From Halorussus lipolyticus (GTDB lineage: Archaea > Halobacteriota > Halobacteria > Halobacteriales > Haladaptataceae): a DNA stretch of 64,000 bases. Where the stretch lies: the NCBI RefSeq assembly GCF_029338375.1, contig NZ_CP119804.1:2066955-2130954 (forward strand), given 5' to 3'. The translations under genes were made by a program, and so were the position numbers. Position 1 is the first letter of the stretch; each line of letters starts with the position of its first letter. The notes under the pieces were generated by a model, which saw nothing but the letters and a program-made list of their open reading frames with translations, made no database searches and had not been told where the DNA came from. Shown piece after piece: positions 39,736 through 48,665 of this stretch.

Positions 39736-42700
39736 GTGAACCGCGCGACGACCCGAACGCTTGCCGCGTTTTTCGTCGTCTGTCTCGGAGTCTCGGCGCT
39801 CGGAGCCTCTGCTATCGGTGCCTCTGCGGTCGCGCTTCCGGGGGACGCGCTCGCTGGCGACCCACTCGACGCCGACGCACTCCCCGCCGACGCGCTCCCG
39901 ACAGACTCGCGCTCGGCCGCCGACTCTGCCAACGTGACCTACATCGAGGAGGACATCGCCGAGGACACCACGTGGACCGCCGAGGGAGGCCCCTACCGAA
40001 TCGCGGCCGACGTGACCGTCGAGGAGGGCGCGACGCTCGTCGTGGAACCGGGAACCGCCGTCCAACCCGCCTCGGACATCTCGATACGCGTCGAAGGGAA
40101 TCTCACCGCCCAAGGGACGCCCTACGCGCCGATTACCGTCGCGCCAGCACCGCAGGCCCCCGACCGAGTTCGGTGGGCCTCGATTCGCTACGAGGGGTCG
40201 GCCCAGTCGCACCTCTCGTTGTCTCACGTCGTCCTCGAACGGGCGACGAACGGCATCACGGTCGATAGCACGGTCGGTCGCATCGACGTGACCGACGCCA
40301 CCGTCCGGCAGGTGACCCGGAACGGCGTCCGGGTGGTCAACGACACCGGGACGCCGCGGATTCGAATCGCGGACTCGACGTTCGCCGACATCGGCAGACG
40401 GGGCGTCGCCGTCACGCCCGGAACCGGCGCAGTCGGCGGGTTCAGCGTCACGTCGAACTCGACCGAACCCAGCAATCGGACCGAGCATCAACTCGGCGTG
40501 ATGCCCGGAACCGACGCGACGATTGACGCCTTCCGGGTGTCCTACCACGGGCACGGCGAGGTGCATCGAGTCGAGAACGCCTCGCTCCGGCGATTCGGCC
40601 TCGACCTGAACAACAACGGCACGGTGGACCGGTCGCTGTTGGGTCGGATTTCGACTGTCACCAATCCCGGTTCGAACGCCTACGAGATACGACTCGAACG
40701 CCCCGTCACCGTTCCCGCCGACGTGACGCTCCGAGTGGCGTACAACGACACCGAGAACCCGAGGACCTACGGCACGTATCCCGTCACGGTCGATTTCCGG
40801 CGAAACGGCGTCTCCCAGACCGCGCCGACGGCCCTCCCCTTCGAAATCTACTCGTCCCGTGCCGATTTCGACCGAAACCGGGCACCGCGGAACCGGCCAC
40901 CGAGTCGCGCCACCCGAATTACCGTGACGGGTTCGACCTTCGAGTCGATGGGCGAGCAGGCCGTGTTCGTCGGAGGCGACGTGACCCGCAAGGTTCGGGT
41001 CGAAGGCAACACCGTATCCGAAACTCGGGGGTCCGGAATCGCGGTCCGAGGCCGGCAAGTCGAAGACGTGACCGTGGCCCGAAACCGAGTTTCGAGGGTC
41101 GGTGACGACGCCGACGGAATCCGAATCGCCACCCGCCGTGTCTCGGGCCTCGACCTCGACGGAAACCGAATCTCGGGCGCGGACGCCGGCATCGGTCTCT
41201 ACGCCAGAAACGAGAACGCCGAGGCCATCCGAATCGCCCGAAACGATGTTACCGCGAGTACGACCGGGGTTCGCGTCCGCCACCGGGTCGGCTACTACGC
41301 TCCTCGCCTCTCGATGACGCTCGCGGACAACGCGATTTCGGACAACGACCGCCGAGGAGTCTCGGTCGTCACCGAGGCCACGCGACTGACCGGCACCGTC
41401 AGCGGGAACGAAATCACCGGTAACGGCGGCGCGGGCCTGTTCATCGAGGGTGAACTCGTGGGGCGAGCGACCCTGCGGAACAACTCGGTCGAGGAGAACG
41501 CCGACGGAATCCGCCTCCTCGCCGAGCGGTTCGTGACCTCGGATGTCGCGGACAACACCATCGCCGACAACCGCGGCCACGGCTTCAGCGCCCGGACGAG
41601 CCTGTTGGTTCACAACGTCTCTATCGCCGACAACCGGGTCCTCGACAACGCCGGGGTCGGCGTGAACGTGAACAATCGGTTGACCCACGCTGGTCGGGTC
41701 ACGGTGGCCCGAAACGTCGTGGCCGCCAACGCCTACGGCATCCGCCTCGCCGGCGCGTTCGGCGGTCGAATCCTCGACAACCGGGTCGTGTTCAACACCT
41801 ACGGTCTCGGCGCGCCGAAGGCGGTTCGGGGCTACCGACCGGGGACCGGAATCGTCGTGGAGGAGGGCGAGGCCGGCGCTATCTTCCGAACTGGCGACGT
41901 GAGCGAGGACCTCCGCGAACTCGTGGACGACCCGCAGGCGGAGGCCCGACTCGAAGGCCGTAATCCAGACGACTACACCGTGGTCCTCCGGCCCAACCGG
42001 ACTGGCTACGTCTGGCACGGGAATCACGCCGCGCTCACAGTCCGGTCGCTGTCCGAGGACATCCCGACCGGGGTCGTCCTCCGGAAGGGTGACGAGGGCC
42101 GCCGCGGCGTCGTCGTCAGCGAGAACGACGTGTACGGCCACGACCGAGGGATGACGGTCAACGTCAGCACGCTGGTAGACGCCAACACGACGACTCGACT
42201 GTTCGTCAACGCGAGTCGGACCGTGGTCGCCGAGCGAAACTACTGGGGCGCGGACGACGGGCCGACCCACGCCTCGATTCACCCCGAGGGCGAGGGCGAC
42301 CGCATCGTGACCCCCGCCGGGTGGGTCGATTTCGTGCCGTCCGAATCGTCGCCGTTCGGTCGGCGCTACCACCGACCGGAGGCCAGCGTCTCGGTCGCCG
42401 GCGGTGCCGCAAGGGTCGGCGATTCGGTGGTCGTCTCGGCGCGAGGGTCGAGTGACCGCGACAGCGACGGCCGGGTCGCAACCCACCGGTTCGTGGTCGA
42501 GGGACCGGCGAACGCGAGCGTGCCGTCACCAATCGTCTCCGCGAATCCGAACGCGACGTTCGAGGTCGGTCAGACCGGGCGGTACGACGTTTCGCTGGTC
42601 GTGGCCGACGAGATGGGCGTCGAAAGCGCCGAATCGGCGAGCGCGACGATTCGAGTCCGCGAGGAGGGCGCGACCACGACCACGGCGTCCGAGACTGACG

Positions 42701-43059
42701 CCGAGACGCCCGAGGCGAACGCGACGACGACCACCGAGTCCTCGACCGGGGGCGGAACCGGCGAGAGCGACGAGGGCGGACTCCTGCCGAGTCTGTCGGT
42801 GTTCACCACGCTCGGGGGTCTCCTCGGACTGGTCCTCTACCTCACGGCGCTGGCGCTGGGCGGGTACGGCGTGGTCCAGTCGCTCCGGCGGGCGGGCGTC
42901 CCCGTCAGCGGGAAGGTCATCAACGGCCTCGCAGTCGCGGGAGTCCTCGTCTGGATACTGTTCGGCCTGCTCGGGACCGGCGGCCTGCTGGCGGTGGGCC
43001 TCGGGGGCGGCGTGCTGTGGGCCGTGTTAGTCGCGGTCCTCTGGGTAGTGCTGGGATGA
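39736..43059 (+). CDS. Large parallel beta-helix surface protein with PKD-like domain and multi-pass C-terminus
   Basis: 1107 aa from GTG 39736, which begins a signal peptide (NRATTRTLAAFFVVCLGVSA). Residues about 75-840 are right-handed beta-helix repeats with recurring N-x-I/V-x-x-N motifs (VTVARNRVSRVGDDADGIRI, SVSGNEITGNGGAGLFIEGE-like turns). Then comes a PKD/Ig-like domain (about 880-975), a Thr/Glu linker (TTTTASETDAETPE), and unusually about three hydrophobic helices at the end (FTTLGGLLGLVLYLTALALG to the last residue). Exported, probably a surface carbohydrate- or metal-related protein; substrate unknown. The terminal helices replace the usual single anchor. Confidence 0.75.
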   Translation: MNRATTRTLAAFFVVCLGVSALGASAIGASAVALPGDALAGDPLDADALPADALPTDSRSAADSANVTYIEEDIAEDTTWTAEGGPYRIAADVTVEEGATLVVEPGTAVQPASDISIRVEGNLTAQGTPYAPITVAPAPQAPDRVRWASIRYEGSAQSHLSLSHVVLERATNGITVDSTVGRIDVTDATVRQVTRNGVRVVNDTGTPRIRIADSTFADIGRRGVAVTPGTGAVGGFSVTSNSTEPSNRTEHQLGVMPGTDATIDAFRVSYHGHGEVHRVENASLRRFGLDLNNNGTVDRSLLGRISTVTNPGSNAYEIRLERPVTVPADVTLRVAYNDTENPRTYGTYPVTVDFRRNGVSQTAPTALPFEIYSSRADFDRNRAPRNRPPSRATRITVTGSTFESMGEQAVFVGGDVTRKVRVEGNTVSETRGSGIAVRGRQVEDVTVARNRVSRVGDDADGIRIATRRVSGLDLDGNRISGADAGIGLYARNENAEAIRIARNDVTASTTGVRVRHRVGYYAPRLSMTLADNAISDNDRRGVSVVTEATRLTGTVSGNEITGNGGAGLFIEGELVGRATLRNNSVEENADGIRLLAERFVTSDVADNTIADNRGHGFSARTSLLVHNVSIADNRVLDNAGVGVNVNNRLTHAGRVTVARNVVAANAYGIRLAGAFGGRILDNRVVFNTYGLGAPKAVRGYRPGTGIVVEEGEAGAIFRTGDVSEDLRELVDDPQAEARLEGRNPDDYTVVLRPNRTGYVWHGNHAALTVRSLSEDIPTGVVLRKGDEGRRGVVVSENDVYGHDRGMTVNVSTLVDANTTTRLFVNASRTVVAERNYWGADDGPTHASIHPEGEGDRIVTPAGWVDFVPSESSPFGRRYHRPEASVSVAGGAARVGDSVVVSARGSSDRDSDGRVATHRFVVEGPANASVPSPIVSANPNATFEVGQTGRYDVSLVVADEMGVESAESASATIRVREEGATTTTASETDAETPEANATTTTESSTGGGTGESDEGGLLPSLSVFTTLGGLLGLVLYLTALALGGYGVVQSLRRAGVPVSGKVINGLAVAGVLVWILFGLLGTGGLLAVGLGGGVLWAVLVAVLWVVLG

Positions 43060-43073
43060 CCGCTCGGGGAGAC

Positions 43074-44063
43074 TCACCCGCTACCGTTCACTTCCCCGGC
43101 GAGGAGTTCGCTGGCCTCCACGAGGAGCGCCACGACCAGCGGTCCGGCGATGAACCCGACGGGACCGACGCTGAGGAGGCCGCCAGTGAACCCGACGAAG
43201 TAGAGGCTTCCCGGCAGGTCGGCCGTCTCGCGGGCGAGTCGGGTCCGGATAACCGCGTCGGGAAGCCACCCGACGAGGACGCCCCCGAGGACGAGGACCG
43301 CGATTGCGGCGGCAATCTCGTTCGCAGTCAGTCGGTAAACCGCGAGCAGGCCGACCAGAAACGACGGGCCGACGATGGGGAGAAACTGGAGGAACCCCGC
43401 CACCAGCGCCAGCGTGAGGTAGAACTGGTAGTCCAGCAGGTAGAACACGGGGAGCGCGACGAGAAAGGTCCCGACGGCGGTGGCGGCCTGTAGGACGTAG
43501 ATGGCGAACAGGGTTTCTCTGGTGCGCTCGTGGAAAGCCGACGCGAGGTCCCGGTACTCGCGGGGAACCGGCCCGAGGAGCGCCCGCCGGGCCTGTCCGC
43601 GCCGAATCAGGAGCGCGAACACCAGCAGGGCGAACAGGGTGCCCTTGAGCGCGAGGACCGGCGCGAGGCGTGCCAACGCCAGCGCGACGACGGCCAGATA
43701 CTCGCTGGCGACTTCGGTCACGATTCCCGCGTCGATGGTGTAGACCGACCCGAGGAGTTCGACGGTGACGCTCTCGGGGAGGTCCAGCAGGAACCCGACC
43801 AGTTCGGTCCGCCGCCGGTAGACCAGAAAGCCGAACGACGCGAACAGCACGACGACGCTGACGAACGCGATGGTCGTCGCGGCGGCGCTGGCCCACCACG
43901 AGGGGACTCCTCGTTCGACCAGTCGCTCGTGGAGGGGAACCAGCACGTAGGCGACGGTGATGGCGAAGAAGACGGTGCCCAGAACATCGAACAGCACTGC
44001 CGCCGCGAGTAGACCCAGAAGTGCCAGCACACCGGCCAACACCCGTTGTCTCGTCGCGGGCAT
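43074..44063 (-). CDS. AI-2E family permease
   Basis: 329 aa from ATG 44063, with seven to eight hydrophobic helices. The AI-2E (PerM/TqsA) pattern is visible: N-terminal LGTVFFAITVAYVLVPLHER, the extracytoplasmic loop with VASEYLAVVALALARLAPVL, and the C-terminal motif QFYLTLALVAGFLQFLPIVG, then GFIAGPLVVALL. Proteins of this group export signal molecules or work as Na+/H+ antiporters in halophiles; function here unassigned. It starts 11 bp after the stop of the convergent beta-helix gene. Confidence 0.85.
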   Translation of the reverse strand: MPATRQRVLAGVLALLGLLAAAVLFDVLGTVFFAITVAYVLVPLHERLVERGVPSWWASAAATTIAFVSVVVLFASFGFLVYRRRTELVGFLLDLPESVTVELLGSVYTIDAGIVTEVASEYLAVVALALARLAPVLALKGTLFALLVFALLIRRGQARRALLGPVPREYRDLASAFHERTRETLFAIYVLQAATAVGTFLVALPVFYLLDYQFYLTLALVAGFLQFLPIVGPSFLVGLLAVYRLTANEIAAAIAVLVLGGVLVGWLPDAVIRTRLARETADLPGSLYFVGFTGGLLSVGPVGFIAGPLVVALLVEASELLAGEVNGSG

Positions 44064-44234
44064 ACCCGCCACATCGAACCCCTGTGGCAAAACGTTTGGC
44101 ACCGACTCGTCGGCGGACCGTTTCGGAACGGGAATTTATAACAGTCTTTAAGATAATTTTATATATCCGAGAGAATTACTTCTGTTTCTCAAACGCGGCC
44201 TCACCGTTTTTATCGCCGGGGTGCGCTACTGGTC

Positions 44235-44266
44235 TACATCCGGCCAGTTAAGTATCACAGGATGTA
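44235..44266. promoter_or_regulatory. Inverted repeat around the TATA-like box of thiB
   Basis: TACATCC (44235-44241) and GGATGTA (44260-44266) are a perfect 7-bp inverted repeat. Between them is TTAAGTAT (about 44248-44255), about 25-30 bp before the thiB ATG at 44278, where a leaderless promoter's TATA box should be. Candidate operator for a thiamine regulator; the gene for the regulator is not in the window. No TPP riboswitch: the THI-box CTGAGA element is missing. Confidence 0.45.
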
Positions 44267-44277
44267 ACCACCGGGTA

Positions 44278-45435
44278 ATGAGACGACGCACTCTGCTGAA
44301 ACACGGCGCGACAGCGGGCGTACTCGGCCTCGCTGGCTGTATCGGCGGCGACGAGGGCGGCCAAGAGACGACCACCACGGCCGGCGACACCACGACCGAG
44401 GCCGAGGCGACGACCACCGAGGAGACCACCCAGACCACGACCGAACAGAGCCTCAGCGGGACGCTCAAAGTCGCCACCTACAGTTCGTTCATCGACGCGC
44501 CCAGCACCGCGCCGGGCGGATGGCTCAAGAAGGAGTTCGAGAAGCGCCACCCCGACGTGACGGTCAAGTACGAGACGCCCGACAACGAGGTCAACTACTA
44601 CATCCAGCGCGCAGACCAGAACGTGGACATCGACACCGACGTCTACGTCGGCCTGAACGTGGACCACCTCATCCGCATCGACGAGAAACTCGGCGACAAG
44701 AAGCTGTTCACCGCCACGGGCGACGACCTTCCGAACTACGGACAGGTCAAAGACGGTCTCAAGTTCGACCCGCAGAACCGCGCGGTCCCCTACGACACGG
44801 GCTACATCAGCCTCGTCTACGACGAGAGCGGCGTTGACCCCGCGCCCGAGACCTTCCAAGACCTGCTGAAAGACCAGTACAACGGCGACCTCATCGTCCA
44901 GAACGCCAAGACCTCCATCACCGGCCGGGCGTTCATGCTCTGGACCGTCAACACCCTCGGCGAGGACCAGTACCTCGACTACTGGAAGGACCTGAAGAAC
45001 AACGGCATCAAGATTCTGGGGTCGTGGAGCGACGCCTACACCGCCTACGAGAACGGCGAAGCCCCGATGGTGGTCTCCTATTCGACCGACCAAGTGTACG
45101 CCAACCGCCAAGACAAGGACCTGTCGAAGCATCAGGTCGGCTTCCTCAACGACCAAGGCTACGCCAACCCCGAGGGGATGGCCAAGTTCGCCGACACCGA
45201 CAACCCCGAACTCGCCGACGAGTTCATGAACTTCATGCTCAGCAAGCGCGCCCAGACCAAAATCGCCCAACTCAACGTGCAGTACCCCGCGACCGAGTGG
45301 GCACCCCTCAGCGACGAGTTCCAGAAGTACGCCAAGACGCCCGAGAACCCGGTCACGTTCACCTACGAGGAGCTACAGGGCAACCTCGACTCGTGGGTCG
45401 ATTCGTGGGCGCGCCAGATAGCCGGCGGCAAGTAG
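44278..45435 (+). CDS. thiB: Thiamine ABC transporter substrate-binding lipoprotein
   Basis: 385 aa. Tat lipoprotein signal RRRTLLKHGATAGVLGLAGC with lipid-modified Cys and a Thr/Glu linker (EATTTEETTQTTTEQ). The mature part follows TbpA/ThiB throughout: LKVATYSSFIDA, DVYVGLNVDHL, GLKFDPQNRAVPYDTGYISL, WSDAYTAYENGEAPMVVSYS and the C-terminal WVDSWARQIAGGK. It binds thiamine outside the membrane and delivers it to the permease. Followed directly by permease and ATPase genes. Confidence 0.85.
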   Translation: MRRRTLLKHGATAGVLGLAGCIGGDEGGQETTTTAGDTTTEAEATTTEETTQTTTEQSLSGTLKVATYSSFIDAPSTAPGGWLKKEFEKRHPDVTVKYETPDNEVNYYIQRADQNVDIDTDVYVGLNVDHLIRIDEKLGDKKLFTATGDDLPNYGQVKDGLKFDPQNRAVPYDTGYISLVYDESGVDPAPETFQDLLKDQYNGDLIVQNAKTSITGRAFMLWTVNTLGEDQYLDYWKDLKNNGIKILGSWSDAYTAYENGEAPMVVSYSTDQVYANRQDKDLSKHQVGFLNDQGYANPEGMAKFADTDNPELADEFMNFMLSKRAQTKIAQLNVQYPATEWAPLSDEFQKYAKTPENPVTFTYEELQGNLDSWVDSWARQIAGGK

Positions 45436-45436
45436 C

Positions 45437-47242
45437 GTGACCCGAGACGGGGCCACGGCCGAGACCCGCCGGGACGAGTTCGCCCCCAGCGCGTCGGCGT
45501 GGCTCGAACGCCACGCGCTCGGGGTCCTCGGAGTCGCAACTGTCCTCGTCCTGCTGGTCGTCTTCTACTACCCCGTCCTCACCGTCTTCGCCGACGCGGT
45601 GCGAGTCGGCGGCGCGTGGACCCTCGAAACGGTCGCAGAGGTCCTCACCGACCCCTTCTACTTCGGCGCGCTGGCCCCGATTTTCGCCGGGGAGTTCGCC
45701 AGATTCGGGGCGGTAGCCGCCGAGACGCCCCTCGGCCTGTTCGGGTTCACCGCGTTTCAGGCCCTCCTCTCGACGATTGCGAGCGTCGCGCTCGGCTTGC
45801 CCGGAGCCTACGTCCTCTCGCGCTACGAGTTCCCCGGCAGGCGGACGATTCGGTCGTTGACCATCCTGCCGTTCGTGATGCCCTCCATCATGGTCGCCAT
45901 CGGCTTCGTGGCGTTCTTCGGGACCAACGGCCCGCTGAACGCCGTCCTGACCTCGCTCGGTCTCGGTCCGGTCAACCTGCTGTTCACCCTCGAAGCCATC
46001 GTGGTCGCTCACGCCTTCTACAACGCTCCTCTCGTGGCGAGAGTGACGACGGCGGCGTGGGAGAGCGTGGACGCCCGAATGGTCGAAACCGCCCGGTCGC
46101 TCGGCGCGAACCCGTGGTGGGCCTTTCGGGACGTACTCGCTCCGCAACTCCTCCCCGCGATTCTGACGGGCGCGCTTCTGACGTTCATCTTCACGTTCAT
46201 GTCGTTCCCCATCGTCCTCGCGCTCGGCGGCTTTCAGTTGGCCACCGTCGAGGTCTGGGTCTACTCGCTGGTCCAAGAGTTGGAGTACGCCGAGGCCGCC
46301 ACCCTCGCGGTGGCAGAGACCGCAGTCTCGCTCGCGCTGACCTACGCCTACCTCCGGTACGAGGCCCAAGAATCGGGCGGTCGAACTACGAACCCGCCGC
46401 CGCGAAAGCGACTCCTTCCCGAATCGCCGACGCTCCTCGCGGGAATCGAGCGCGTCGGCGTCGTCGCCTACGCCGCGATTGTCGCGGTGGTCTTCGTCGG
46501 CCCCATCGCCAGCATGGTCGCCGAGAGCATCACGGGACCGCAGGGCCTCACACTCCAGTACTACCAGTTCCTCGTCCAGCGACAGGTCGAGGGGGCCTCC
46601 TTCCAGACGAAACCGGGGGTCGCAGTTCAGAACTCGCTGATTTTCGGCACAGCGACCCTGCTGGTGGCGCTCCCGATGGGGGTGACCGTCTCGGTGCTGA
46701 CGACCCGAGGAGGCCGGGGAAGCCGACTCGCCGACGCCGCCGCGATGGCTCCGCTCGCGGTCAGCGGCGTGGTCGTCGGCCTCGGGATGTTGCGGGGACT
46801 CGTCTTCGGCGTCGAACTGTTCGGCGCTCGCCTCCGGGTGACGGGACCGGTCGCCATCGTCGCGGCCCACGGGGTCGCGGCCTACCCCTTCGTGGTCCGG
46901 AACGTCGCGCCCCTCCTCGGTGGTGTGGACCGCTCTGTCGTGGAGTCGGCGCGGGCGCTCGGCGCGACCCGAGTTCGCGCCCTGTTGGACGTGGAACTTC
47001 CCTTGGTCGCCTCGGGGGTCGCCGCCGGGGCCGCCTTCGCGTTCGCCATCAGCATCGGCGAGTTCGATTCGACGGTGATTTTGGCCACCGGAAGCAGTAG
47101 CTACACGATGCCAGTCGCCGTCGAGCGATACATCGGCAACCGGACGCTGGGACCGGCCTCGGCGATGGGGACCGTCCTGTTGGCCGTGACCAGCGCGAGT
47201 TTCGTCGTCGTGGACCGACTCGGTGGGCGGTGGGAAGCGTGA
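45437..47242 (+). CDS. thiP: Thiamine ABC transporter permease
   Basis: 601 aa from GTG 45437, starting 1 bp after the thiB stop. A fused pair of six-helix permease halves, each with an EAA loop for the ATPase: ARSLGANPWWAFRDVLAPQL and ARALGATRVRALLDVELPLV. The double-domain length matches ThiP. The two halves are joined by a hydrophilic segment (YEAQESGGRTTNPPPRKRLL). It shares GTGA overlap with the ATPase gene. Assignment to thiamine rests on the ThiB partner. Confidence 0.85.
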   Translation: MTRDGATAETRRDEFAPSASAWLERHALGVLGVATVLVLLVVFYYPVLTVFADAVRVGGAWTLETVAEVLTDPFYFGALAPIFAGEFARFGAVAAETPLGLFGFTAFQALLSTIASVALGLPGAYVLSRYEFPGRRTIRSLTILPFVMPSIMVAIGFVAFFGTNGPLNAVLTSLGLGPVNLLFTLEAIVVAHAFYNAPLVARVTTAAWESVDARMVETARSLGANPWWAFRDVLAPQLLPAILTGALLTFIFTFMSFPIVLALGGFQLATVEVWVYSLVQELEYAEAATLAVAETAVSLALTYAYLRYEAQESGGRTTNPPPRKRLLPESPTLLAGIERVGVVAYAAIVAVVFVGPIASMVAESITGPQGLTLQYYQFLVQRQVEGASFQTKPGVAVQNSLIFGTATLLVALPMGVTVSVLTTRGGRGSRLADAAAMAPLAVSGVVVGLGMLRGLVFGVELFGARLRVTGPVAIVAAHGVAAYPFVVRNVAPLLGGVDRSVVESARALGATRVRALLDVELPLVASGVAAGAAFAFAISIGEFDSTVILATGSSSYTMPVAVERYIGNRTLGPASAMGTVLLAVTSASFVVVDRLGGRWEA

Positions 47243-48312
47243 CCGACCTCTCGATTCGGGGCATCTCCAAGTCCTTCGACGGCGTGGACGCCCTGCGGGA
47301 CGTGAGCCTCGACGTGGCGGACGGCGAGTTCTTCACGCTGGTCGGTCCCTCCGGGTGCGGGAAGACCACCACACTCCGGGCCATCGCCGGGTTCGAGACG
47401 CCGGACTCGGGGTCGGTCCGGTTCGGCGACCGGGAGATGGCCGGGGTGCCCCCGGAGGACCGCGACGTGGGCATCGTCTTCCAGAACTACGCCCTCTTTC
47501 CTCACCTGACGGTCGGCGAGAACGTCGCCTACGGCCTGCGGTTCCGCGAGACGCCCGGCAAGCAGTCGAAGGCCGAGCGCGTGGCCGACCTGCTGGAACT
47601 GGTGGACCTGCCGGGATTCGAGGAGCGCAGTCCGGACGAACTCTCGGGCGGCCAGCAACAGCGAATCGCCCTCGCTCGGGCGCTGGCCCCCGGCCCGGAA
47701 GTCCTCCTGCTTGACGAACCGATGAGCGCGCTCGACGCCAGACTCCGCCAGAACCTTCGGACGCAGGTCAAGCGCATCCAGTCGGAGTTGGACATCACGA
47801 CGATTTACGTCACCCACGACCAAGAGGAGGCCCTCGCCGTCTCGGACCGCGTGGCGGTGATGAACGACGGCCGCGTCGAGCAGGTCGGTCGCCCGGAGGA
47901 CGTGTACCGACGCCCGACCACTCGCTTCGTCGCGGAATTCCTCGGCGAGAACAACGTCTTCGAGGGTGAAGTCGAGGCGGGACCAGGCACGTCGGGTGAC
48001 GTGGTTCGGGTCGGTGAAACGACCTTCCGACTTGCAGGTCTCGACGCGCCGGAGGGCGAGACGGTCACGTTCTGCGTCCGCCCGGAGAAGTTGGTCCGCG
48101 GCCCGGCCGAAAACGGGTTCGAGGCCACCGTCGAAACCGTCGAGTTCCTCGGTGAGTCCTTCCGGGTGCATCTCGACTGGAAGGGCCGGGACGTGACGTT
48201 GCGGGTCCCCGAGCGGCCTGATGCGGAGCGGGTGCGGGTCGGGTTCGCGCCGGAGGACGCTCACGTCGTTTCTGCGGAAAGTCGGGAGCGTGAGGTCGTA
48301 GGGGAGCGGTGA
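47239..48312 (+). CDS. thiQ: Thiamine ABC transporter ATP-binding protein
   Basis: 357 aa from GTG 47239, overlapping the permease stop by 4 bp. Walker A GPSGCGKTTT, Q-loop VFQNYALFPHLTV, signature LSGGQQQRIALARAL, Walker B VLLLDEPMSALDARLRQ and the switch His in THDQEEAL. A C-terminal regulatory TOBE-like domain (about residues 240-355) makes it longer than the E. coli ThiQ and closer to the Fbp/Pot ATPase subgroup, so the role is taken from its thiB-thiP partners. Confidence 0.82.
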   Translation: MTDLSIRGISKSFDGVDALRDVSLDVADGEFFTLVGPSGCGKTTTLRAIAGFETPDSGSVRFGDREMAGVPPEDRDVGIVFQNYALFPHLTVGENVAYGLRFRETPGKQSKAERVADLLELVDLPGFEERSPDELSGGQQQRIALARALAPGPEVLLLDEPMSALDARLRQNLRTQVKRIQSELDITTIYVTHDQEEALAVSDRVAVMNDGRVEQVGRPEDVYRRPTTRFVAEFLGENNVFEGEVEAGPGTSGDVVRVGETTFRLAGLDAPEGETVTFCVRPEKLVRGPAENGFEATVETVEFLGESFRVHLDWKGRDVTLRVPERPDAERVRVGFAPEDAHVVSAESREREVVGER

Positions 48313-48665
48313 GTCGAAGGTATAGCGGTCGTGGTCGGATTTTGTATCTGTGTCGGTGGTGGTAGTTTCGTCGCTGTGTCGAGGAAGCTAGCTTCAGGCT
48401 TGCGCGATGGAGTCTCCCGCGCCGCACCGCGATGGCCTCACTCCTCCCCAACCTCCTCGCACGAGGAGTGCGCACAGTTCTGCGCGCACTCCCGCGCGCC
48501 GGACTGGTTCCGTTACCTCTCGCGCCGCGGCCGACCGAACCACAAGGCGAGGGCTTCGAGAAGAGTTCGTCGCTACCACTCTACTCTCGAGTTTCAGAAT
48601 AGCCGAATACGCACATCCCGAAGTATCCAAACGTTCAAACCGGATGGCGGGCTAACTTCGGCCCA
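48313..48665. other. Intergenic region upstream of the XPD-like helicase
   Basis: 353 bases between the thi operon and the helicase. A GC-rich, dyad-rich stretch (about 48405-48525, with repeated GCGCG and GCGCAC runs) looks like a haloarchaeal intergenic repeat. No credible gene and no RNA motif seen. Confidence 0.4.

Noticed and set aside
39571-42486. 971-codon open frame on the minus strand
   Set aside because: Antisense shadow of the beta-helix surface gene (39736-43059). The plus strand has signal peptide, beta-helix repeats, PKD and membrane segments; the minus frame is His/Arg-rich without motifs.
44200-44277. TPP riboswitch upstream of thiB
   Set aside because: GGGGTGC and GTTAAGTATCA resemble THI-box pieces, but the invariant CTGAGA segment is missing and the spacing is too short.
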